From assembly GCF_014117325.1 (NCBI RefSeq), contig NZ_CP059732.1, positions 4,291,001-4,355,000 of the forward strand: a stretch of 64,000 nt of DNA, read 5' to 3'. The position numbers and the translations under genes were made by a program. The notes under the pieces were generated by a model. The model did no database searches and was not told the origin of the DNA. It saw nothing but the letters and a program-made list of their open reading frames with translations. The DNA is from Spirosoma foliorum. Its GTDB lineage: Bacteria > Bacteroidota > Bacteroidia > Cytophagales > Spirosomataceae. This document shows, one piece after another, positions 58,275 through 64,000 of this stretch; within the stretch, counting starts at the first letter, position 1; every line of letters starts with the position of its first letter.

Positions 58275-60515
58275 TCAGATCATTCGTTTAGCTGTAGTTG
58301 AGGAAGCTCCCGCGCGCACCGATTCTGGTTTATCGGGCAATACCAGTCCTAGTGTAATACCTTCTGGGTCATATTGATACAAATTATCTGGAATAACGTA
58401 TGGATAATTACCTGCTTCGAGTGGAGGAAAGGTTTTGGCAGCAACGAAAGCGGCAATACTCTTCCAGGGAACGGGTATCTCTAATTCTTGGCGGTTTATA
58501 CCCTTCGGTTTTAAGTACGTTTCCCGATCCTTTGCCAGAATGCAAACGGCTCCATCTATTTCAAGAGCAGCAATCAGGTATGACTTCGGACGATGACACA
58601 GTTCCCAAATAGGAGCGGTGTGAACATCAATCGGTGGAACAGTAATTTTATCGTATACCTGATTTATGAGTTGCTGCAACTCCGTCTCACGTAGTAATCC
58701 ATCGGGCAACAAATCAAAACTGCGTCGCACCACATCCGCATCATAAGGCTGGATGTCTTTGTCTGTAGTAGCTGGTGCGATTACGTGAACCGGCTTGTAT
58801 GTACCAATCGTATCGGAAGTGCGTCGACGGTGAATACGCCCGAAACGCTGAATCAAGCTATCCAATGGAGCGGCATCCGTTACTAGTCGGTCAAACGAAA
58901 TATCTAAACTTACTTCGACAACCTGTGTAGCAATGACCACGCATGGCCCCTCTGACTTGTCAAATACATCAATCAGGCTTTCCAAATCAGCTCTGTCACA
59001 CCGTCGGAAACGACTATGAACCAACAATACAGGCACGTTCGGCAATTCTTTTTGCGCCCATTGGTACCGTTCCTGAGCAAGTTTAACCCGATTAGCGACA
59101 AACAAGACACGCTCCTTATTTTCACCCGTAACTACTTTTTTCACCAGCGCACGAGCAGATGTTTCATCAAGCAACTTGCTCACTTCATGTCGGTTAAATT
59201 TGGTAAGCGCTCGCTTCTTTAACTGAACCTGGTAAACACGTCGGCTACCGCCCAGTGCATTAATGAAATGTTGTTTTAGATCATCAGGAATAGTAGCTGT
59301 GCCAATATGCACCCGGCATCCTAACCGTACCAGTTCCTTGACCAACTCAAGTGTCATTGCCCGAGCCAGATTGTCGTATACATGCACCTCATCTAAAATC
59401 ACGTCGCAGTCAGCAACATCGAGTGCTGCCGCTTCATGACCACTAGTCTTAAATACAATACTAGCCAACTGGTGCGGAGTTGTTACTTTAATACTAGCTC
59501 CTGGATTTCGCTGCCGGAATTGTTCTTCTTCAATCTGCTTACCTTTTTCGTCTCGAAGCCTGATCTGTGACGATGCGTGCGCCCGCCGAACATCCGTTTG
59601 CTCGTTGCGAGGCAGCCATTTACCATCTTTCTTGTTTAAATTTTCGTTTACTCGAAGGTACATGGCATTGATTGAAGCCTGAAACGGCAACGTATATACG
59701 ACTCGCCCTAGACAACGGCGTAGCAAAAAGTCTGTCTTTCCAGCCCCCGTCGGCGCAATAACCAGCGTGTGCCGGTTTCGGCGATCCGTTGGCAATAATG
59801 AAAGAGGGTGTAAATCAGACTGTCGACTGTAATAAGTGAGATTAGGCCGCTTATAGTAGCTATTAAGAAGTGATTTAGCCTCGTGCATGTGCTCGGAGGC
59901 AAAATGGTCAGCACTCATCAGCAAACCTCGCCATCGCGACCGACCAGTAGGTCGACTTTTACAGTACTCAATGGCGTAATCAAACGCTTCTCGGGCCTCT
60001 TCGCGGCTGATTAAACGGTAGTTTACCTTGAATGCTTTTACTACAGGTTCTACCCGCGCCGACCAGACTTCCCACACTTCATGGCAACCGCTGTAGGTAT
60101 AATCGGCGTGCCGGAGAAATACATCATTGGGCCCAAAATCACGTTTCAAATCATTGAGTCCGCGTCTGGATGCGTTATTATTCTGTAATGACTTTAATGA
60201 TTTATGGTGAGCAACAACCGTATCAATTAGAATAGGCCAATCCCTTCGGTCGAATAAGGGTAGAAAAAGCAGCGACGAAATCTCGTGCCGGTGTGGATCA
60301 GATTCATCATTCTCTATTTTGCCAATCTTTCCCTGTAACACGCGCTGAAAATAAGGATGAGCTTTGCCTAGGTCATGCAGTACAGCACCCAATCGAGCTA
60401 ATCTCGTGTTAAAGCCGTATTCCCGTGCCATTTTCAAAATACAGTCGACCACGTGCTGCGTGTGCTGCAACAGCGTCAATCCTCCCTGTTCGGGACTTTT
60501 TGCTAAGAGTTCCAT
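58275..60515 (-). CDS. cas3: Cas3 HD nuclease-helicase
   Basis: A 746-residue single-chain Cas3. HD domain: LLQHTQHVVDCILKMA near 15, GAVLHDLGKAHPYF near 45 and VVAHHKSLKS near 105. Helicase: Walker A IAPTGAGKTDFL near 252, DEVH box VILDEVHVYDN near 372, and motif VI IQRFGRIHRR near 568. Cascade recruits it to degrade target DNA. All catalytic residues are present. It overlaps cas5 by 1 bp and is followed by cas8 after 1 bp. Confidence 0.95.
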   Translation of the reverse strand: MELLAKSPEQGGLTLLQHTQHVVDCILKMAREYGFNTRLARLGAVLHDLGKAHPYFQRVLQGKIGKIENDESDPHRHEISSLLFLPLFDRRDWPILIDTVVAHHKSLKSLQNNNASRRGLNDLKRDFGPNDVFLRHADYTYSGCHEVWEVWSARVEPVVKAFKVNYRLISREEAREAFDYAIEYCKSRPTGRSRWRGLLMSADHFASEHMHEAKSLLNSYYKRPNLTYYSRQSDLHPLSLLPTDRRNRHTLVIAPTGAGKTDFLLRRCLGRVVYTLPFQASINAMYLRVNENLNKKDGKWLPRNEQTDVRRAHASSQIRLRDEKGKQIEEEQFRQRNPGASIKVTTPHQLASIVFKTSGHEAAALDVADCDVILDEVHVYDNLARAMTLELVKELVRLGCRVHIGTATIPDDLKQHFINALGGSRRVYQVQLKKRALTKFNRHEVSKLLDETSARALVKKVVTGENKERVLFVANRVKLAQERYQWAQKELPNVPVLLVHSRFRRCDRADLESLIDVFDKSEGPCVVIATQVVEVSLDISFDRLVTDAAPLDSLIQRFGRIHRRRTSDTIGTYKPVHVIAPATTDKDIQPYDADVVRRSFDLLPDGLLRETELQQLINQVYDKITVPPIDVHTAPIWELCHRPKSYLIAALEIDGAVCILAKDRETYLKPKGINRQELEIPVPWKSIAAFVAAKTFPPLEAGNYPYVIPDNLYQYDPEGITLGLVLPDKPESVRAGASSTTAKRMI

Positions 60516-61081
60516 TATTCGAGGGGATCAGCGCCAACGGGTCTACCAATAATCCTCACGGTGCCATACATCGGTTGATTCGCCTGAAAGCGGTCATATC
60601 CGACCATAACCGCCGATGAGCCTTCACCAAACAAAAGTTCGAAGCCAGGAATTTGGTCAAACTCGTCAGCGGACATAGTCAGTACCAAACCATCTGGTAG
60701 CAATACATCCTCATTTCGACATAAACAGACATGTTGCTCAGCTGCCAGTTCGGCATCTTCAGGGGTCGAAAAAGCCAGATGCAAGACTGGATTCAGCATA
60801 ACACCCCGTATCAGAATTGATTGCTCCCGCGTTGCCCGTTTCCGTTTGGCTTCGATAACAAACGCCCTTGATTGCGTCCGTTCCTGTTGCTGATCAATTT
60901 TGGCATACGACAATCGATGCCGCAGAATTACCTCTACCCCCAGTTTTTGCCGAATACCTTCAACAATACTTGGCGTCAGAAACTGCTGGCTGAATGTTCG
61001 TTCATCGCGCACAGCGGTCCAAGGTTTGATGTAGCCGAAGGGTCCGGTATAGCGGACGACATAGTAAAGTTCTTGGCTCAT
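60515..61081 (-). CDS. cas5: Cas5
   Basis: A 188-residue protein with the Cas5 features: a beta-strand start (YYVVRYTGPFGYIKPWTAVR), the block SQQFLTPSIVEGIRQKLGVE and a middle strand pair with arginines (RKRATREQSILIRGVML). It caps the 5' handle of crRNA in Cascade. The gene lies between cas6 and cas3, not beside cas7, which differs from typical I-B order. Confidence 0.8.
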   Translation of the reverse strand: MSQELYYVVRYTGPFGYIKPWTAVRDERTFSQQFLTPSIVEGIRQKLGVEVILRHRLSYAKIDQQQERTQSRAFVIEAKRKRATREQSILIRGVMLNPVLHLAFSTPEDAELAAEQHVCLCRNEDVLLPDGLVLTMSADEFDQIPGFELLFGEGSSAVMVGYDRFQANQPMYGTVRIIGRPVGADPLE

Positions 61082-61095
61082 AATGGGTTATCGGA

Positions 61096-61764
61096 TTAAC
61101 GTAATGCGCCAAAACCACTGCCTGTTAATTCACCAAGTCCCACCGTCCAGGCAAAATGTAGTGCATCGGGAGTTCCCTCAACAATCACCGGGCATTCACT
61201 TCCCCGATGATTAGTACCTTTAATAGCGATCTTTCGAGTGCGGGCAGTTTGGTAGGTACGATCGAACGAAACTGTAACGCCGAGATCGGCTCCAGAAAAG
61301 CCAGCCGCTATAAGTTTGCGCTGAAATGACTGGGTTAGCGCCTGATCAGTAGCTGGATCATCCCAGAGTAGATAGGCTCGCGAGCCATCGGGCCGTTTTT
61401 GGCGAATGACAATCGAGGAGCCGTCTGTCAGGAAATAATGCTGGGCTTGAAACGGTGGTGGGGCTACCTCACGAATCTCATAAATCTGCATACCAAAGCC
61501 CAACTCAGGTTGGTCCAATATACCTTTTAGTAGTTGCCGAGCTTTCTCGTCATCAAAAAAAGATATGTTCCAATTGGCTCCTTTGGGGAAACGTAAGGAA
61601 GCATTGCGACTTTCGCCCCCTCGTAACCAGCCGAAGCTATATAAACTCAAGCCATCGTGAATATCGTTTCGGCCTAGCCATTTGTGCAAAGCACCAGTAA
61701 GCTGGTGTAAATGGTCGTAGGGAACCGGTTGGGTATTGGGCGTTAGTTGTAGTTGAAGACGCAT
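61096..61764 (-). CDS. cas6: Cas6 CRISPR RNA endonuclease
   Basis: A 222-residue protein with two ferredoxin-like domains and the C-terminal Gly-rich loop VGLGELTGSGFGALR. A probable catalytic His is in the N-terminal segment (HLHQLTGALHKWLG). It cuts the repeat at the base of the ACC(UUCG)GGU hairpin to leave the handle AUUGAAAG. First gene of the cas operon, 14 bp before cas5; its upstream region contains the crRNA-like unit. Confidence 0.9.
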   Translation of the reverse strand: MRLQLQLTPNTQPVPYDHLHQLTGALHKWLGRNDIHDGLSLYSFGWLRGGESRNASLRFPKGANWNISFFDDEKARQLLKGILDQPELGFGMQIYEIREVAPPPFQAQHYFLTDGSSIVIRQKRPDGSRAYLLWDDPATDQALTQSFQRKLIAAGFSGADLGVTVSFDRTYQTARTRKIAIKGTNHRGSECPVIVEGTPDALHFAWTVGLGELTGSGFGALR

Positions 61765-61857
61765 AGGTGGTTTAGAAGGTTGTTATTTGCCGTTAATAAG
61801 CGATGTGGGTCAAAGGTGAATGACCATTCCGCCAGAAATTGACGGTTTACAGAAAAA

Positions 61858-61944
61858 AATACCCGAAGGTGCGATTGATGATTGGGGTGAATTAATATCC
61901 CCTATGCACTACTAATTTCAATACCCGTAACGGGTGCGATTAAT
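61858..61944 (-). ncRNA. crRNA-like guide unit: pseudo-repeat, spacer, pseudo-repeat
   Basis: On the minus strand the first pseudo-repeat (61916-61947) has the canonical start altered, a lengthened hairpin ACCCG-TTA-CGGGT in place of ACC-TTCG-GGT and the intact handle ATTGAAA. The spacer (61880-61914, 35 nt) follows. The second pseudo-repeat (61858-61879) matches 22 bases of the array repeat exactly, keeps the hairpin and replaces the handle by ATTTTTTT, so it also looks like a terminator. The unit is on the cas strand, 94-185 bp before the cas6 start. Its spacer matches 18 of 23 positions at 63425-63447. Probably processed by Cas6 and loaded into Cascade; role as regulator is inference. Confidence 0.7.
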
Positions 61945-62137
61945 TACATTGTGAATAGTTTGGCACTAGAAGCTATGAAAGCACTGATATCCAGGGCATT
62001 TGATAAAAAGATGCGATCACAGCTTGGCTGACAATCCCTCAATAATATGACTTTAGGGCACCCTAGAAGGTTAATGCAAATACTAGCCAAATCTTTGTCT
62101 TGAGTAATAACCAATGATGGTGAAAATTCTATAATTT

Positions 62138-63189
62138 TAGGACTTACGCAAAGGCAACTGAAGGATTCGCCAACTCTTGACGAAGGTAAGCATCTAATAA
62201 GCCTTGTTTGAGTTGGTAAACCGTTTTCTTAGTCTGATAAGCCAACTGTTTAAAACGTAACCAAGTCAGAGCCGCTAAGCCAATGTGATTGCGTTGACTA
62301 CGAGCTAATCGACATTGACAACATTCCAGACCCGTGATCTGCTTATCTTCTCGATGAAACTGCTCAATTGTCCAACGAATACCACTTTTTTCTTCAGCGG
62401 CACTCGTCTCATTTTGAGCTAAATCGTTGGTGACGATATAGTCCGTCCGGTGGGTAGACACCAGTACGCGGAACAGTTTAAGATAGGTGTTTTGAGGCAT
62501 CTTGTGTACTTTAACCAGCTTACCCTGCTGCACCTGTTGAGCTGACCAGCTCAGATAGCTGACAGGTTGATACGATTCTTTGCCACCTGAATCATCGACC
62601 TTACGGTTGCTCTTGATAGGACAGTAAAACAGTTTTTCATTGGTAATGAGCCACTTGAAGAGGTCGGTCACAGCATACCAACTGTCCATTAAGACGATTC
62701 GATAACTGATCTGGCGGGGTGCTAGTTGGTTAAGCATGTCCAACACATGATCCAACTTGCTTTTTCCATCCTCATCGGGATTAAAAATACGGTAGTCAAT
62801 GAGCCAGAACTGATTAATTTTAGGATTGAAGTAGACACAATTAACCACACCGATGCCTTTGATGATTCCATGAGCATTTCCACTGTATTGCCGACGAACC
62901 AGTTCAATTTTATGACTATGTTCTTTATTGAGCACGGTATCATCAAAGAGGATATAGCCATCGGTATCCAGTTGAATTTGGTGGCGGACATGTTGCCAGA
63001 CCTGGCGAGGTGCCACTCGGCTAGCTTTGAGAAAGTACTGCACATTGTCATGGGTGATCCCTTCCAGGTGATCAGCCAAGTAGGTAGCCGTATAGTTGAT
63101 CTGGCTACTCAGTAGAAACTGTCCGTAAAGTTGTGCGGTGACCTTCAAGCTATTTTTTATTTCAATTTACCACTTTTGCGTAAGTCCTA
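62138..63189 (-). mobile_element. IS701-like insertion sequence, 1,052 bp
   Basis: Perfect 15-bp terminal inverted repeats TAGGACTTACGCAAA at 62138-62152 and the complement at 63175-63189, flanked by the 5-bp duplication AATTT (62133-62137 and 63190-63194). One transposase gene fills the element. The insertion disrupts the 111-codon ORF. Ends are intact, so the insertion may be recent. Confidence 0.92.
62144..63148 (-). CDS. IS701-like (IS4 superfamily) DDE transposase
   Basis: A 334-residue transposase with TTG start at 63148. Motifs: YILFDDTVLNKEHSHKIELV with the first D, VLMDSWYAVTDLFKWLI with the second D, and IRWTIEQFHREDKQITGLEC with the catalytic E (Y-R-E/W-x-I-E-x-F-H type). The stop codon lies inside the left terminal repeat. 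Intact, so probably functional. Confidence 0.9.
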   Translation of the reverse strand: MKVTAQLYGQFLLSSQINYTATYLADHLEGITHDNVQYFLKASRVAPRQVWQHVRHQIQLDTDGYILFDDTVLNKEHSHKIELVRRQYSGNAHGIIKGIGVVNCVYFNPKINQFWLIDYRIFNPDEDGKSKLDHVLDMLNQLAPRQISYRIVLMDSWYAVTDLFKWLITNEKLFYCPIKSNRKVDDSGGKESYQPVSYLSWSAQQVQQGKLVKVHKMPQNTYLKLFRVLVSTHRTDYIVTNDLAQNETSAAEEKSGIRWTIEQFHREDKQITGLECCQCRLARSQRNHIGLAALTWLRFKQLAYQTKKTVYQLKQGLLDAYLRQELANPSVAFA

Positions 63190-63374
63190 AATTTGCTGAA
63201 TCACTTCTTCATTGTCATATTTTTTGCTCTGGTTTTCAGAAATTATTATCAACTCACTCTTATCAAAGAATGTGAGCGTCCGGAGCGTCCGTCGAAAAAT
63301 AGGTTGGATTTCTGGAGTAACTACTACTAGCTTCATAGTATCTTGAGTTTATTTCCTGATTTTCACAACTATAA

Positions 63375-63406
63375 CAAAAGTAATTTTGTTCAGCCTTACA
63401 CAGAAA
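63375..63406 (-). promoter_or_regulatory. Promoter for the split ORF and guide unit
   Basis: On the minus strand TACTTTTG (63375-63382) fits the Bacteroidota −7 box TAnnTTTG exactly; TTTC at 63403-63406, 20 bp upstream, is one base off the −33 TTTG. Transcription would begin near 63365, 30 bp before the ORF start at 63336. Confidence 0.5.
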
Positions 63407-63411
63407 ATAAA

Positions 63412-63447
63412 TCCAAATTTTTCGTTAATTTCTACTTTGCATTACTA
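63412..63447 (-). promoter_or_regulatory. Candidate Cascade-binding site for the crRNA-like guide
   Basis: Read on the minus strand from 63447, the sequence matches the guide spacer at positions 1-5, 7-10, 12-13, 16-17 and 19-23. Mismatches at 6 and 18 fall where type I crRNAs do not pair. The three bases before the site are CCG, a possible PAM. The site ends 5 bp before the −33 element. See findings. Confidence 0.55.
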
Positions 63448-63474
63448 CGGTATGTTATGACTATAATAAGATAA

Positions 63475-64000
63475 TCAAAAGTATTTCTTTGTCATCATTT
63501 CTACACGCGCAGCCATTTTCTCTCGCAGTTCAGCTGGTTCCATCACTTCGACCAGTTCGCCAAAAGCCAGAATTTCACGTTCAAGTTCGTGGTTGAGAAT
63601 GACGGTCAATTCGAGATCAACAAAATCGGGGGTTTCCTGAATCAGCCGCTGACTACTGTGCAACGGTAGTGAACGGACGTAGTTGGCTTCGCTGGTCTGG
63701 AAGCGCAGGATCACCCGTTGAGGTTCGAGGTCAGGCGGACAGGTTACTCCGATAGCGTGTCGGCGGTCGGTTCGACGCTGGCCAGTATGGGCGGTGGAAA
63801 TAGGCTGATCGGTTAGTGTAAGTCCGTGTAACCGATCTAGGCCGAAGGTGCGTGGCCGATTGGCTTCCAGATCAAAACAATCCAGATAAAATCGATTACG
63901 GTACTCCAGCAGTAAATCCGGTTCTACCCGCCGGAGCTTTCCTTCGTCGGCCTCTTTTTCAAACTTTCGGTAGACAAACTCCACACAGCGACCTGTTTGT
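63475..64000 (-). CDS. WYL-domain transcriptional regulator, C-terminal part
   Basis: The frame is open to the right edge of the window and the visible part (about 175 residues) starts inside the WYL domain: CVEFVYRKFEKEADEGKLRR, VEPDLLLEYRNRFYLDCFDL, and RTFGLDRLHGLTLTDQPIS, the last being the family's F-x-L-D-R-I-like block. The C-terminal WCX part follows. The N-terminal winged helix must lie outside. WYL regulators often control CRISPR or phage-defence operons and this one precedes the cas locus on the same strand. Confidence 0.88.
   Translation of the reverse strand, partial: QTGRCVEFVYRKFEKEADEGKLRRVEPDLLLEYRNRFYLDCFDLEANRPRTFGLDRLHGLTLTDQPISTAHTGQRRTDRRHAIGVTCPPDLEPQRVILRFQTSEANYVRSLPLHSSQRLIQETPDFVDLELTVILNHELEREILAFGELVEVMEPAELREKMAARVEMMTKKYF

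Larger units (their letters stand above)
61944..63336 (-). pseudogene. 111-codon ORF upstream of the guide unit, split by an IS
   Basis: Removing the IS (62138-63189) and one copy of its 5-bp duplication joins 63336-63190 to 62132-61944 in a single frame of 111 codons. The first half reads MKLVVVTPEIQPIFRRTLRT ... NEEVIQQI; the second half reads IEFSPSLVITQDKDLASICI ... SSAKLFTM and stops with the TAA at 61946-61944. The stop codon lies inside the first pseudo-repeat. No family is recognised; alternating strands and helices suggest a small alpha/beta fold. A promoter-like −7 box TACTTTTG lies at 63375-63382. Confidence 0.72.

Noticed and set aside
61527..61534. Eight-base match (TTAGTAGT) of the crRNA-like guide inside cas6
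   Set aside because: Only eight bases and no continuation; the match at 63425-63447 is far better.
61765..61857. A guide target in the cas6 promoter, expected if the guide autoregulates cas genes
   Set aside because: By eye no seed-plus match was found on either strand; a computed local alignment would be decisive.
1..64000. tRNA or rRNA genes
   Set aside because: None recognised by cloverleaf or conserved motifs on either strand; a tRNA scan could not be run.

Overview
The window looks like Bacteroidota DNA, most likely from a Spirosoma-like member of the Cytophagales. This rests on gene flavour (KaiB-like, DUF305, BFN-domain and CHASE3-hybrid-kinase proteins, PqqD-fused radical SAM enzyme, IS types) and on A-rich start-codon contexts with few Shine-Dalgarno sites. 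No rRNA or tRNA was found, so the genus is an inference.

Layout. (1) 1-22 kb is a mobilizable or conjugative island or plasmid segment. It holds a MobC-like start at the left edge, a VirD4/TraG coupling protein, a MobF relaxase-helicase, ArdC, a CHC2/TOPRIM primase, small HTH proteins and a P4-type tyrosine integrase. Between these backbone genes sit cargo cassettes with lower GC and an immunity-like flavour: a TIR-like/HIT pair (378-1862), a cupin-like/HD/two-TM trio (5046-7420) and a Hanks-type kinase with a large unknown C-terminus (14199-16280). A frameshifted vanadium-haloperoxidase-like gene and an IS200/IS605 relic are also here. (2) 22.5-33 kb is a decaying accessory stretch: a frameshifted IS481-like element, small orphan genes, one intact KaiB, and pseudogenes of KaiB, a response regulator and an ECF sigma factor. 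Three copies of a terminator-ended, structured repeat (two near 2 kb, one at 25.4 kb) are candidates for an undescribed small RNA family. (3) 33-42 kb carries a hybrid histidine kinase, an AbiE toxin-antitoxin pair with a visible operator, and a RiPP-like cassette. The RiPP cassette is a PqqD-radical SAM-SPASM enzyme preceded by a 65-residue peptide that is in frame with, and fused to, a serine recombinase. Two unknown genes with matching basic C-termini follow. (4) 41.9-64 kb is a complete type I CRISPR-Cas locus read leftwards: WYL regulator, cas6-cas5-cas3-cas8-cas7-cas4-cas1-cas2, leader, and an array I counted by hand at 180 repeats (179 spacers), including an internal duplication of eight consecutive spacers.

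The most interesting object lies just upstream of cas6. There a degenerate repeat-spacer-repeat unit (61858-61944) reads on the same strand as the cas genes, keeps the hairpin and the AUUGAAA handle, and ends in a T run. Its single 'spacer' matches 18 of its first 23 positions, with an intact seed, in the intergenic region before a 111-codon ORF. That ORF lies immediately upstream of the unit and has been split by an IS701-like element (perfect 15-bp ends, 5-bp target duplication). The arrangement resembles a crRNA-like guide that makes Cascade repress a neighbouring gene, as in CreTA-type addiction modules or cas-autoregulating guides, with the guarded gene now inactivated. The repeats, the split ORF and the match are visible in the sequence; the function is inference.
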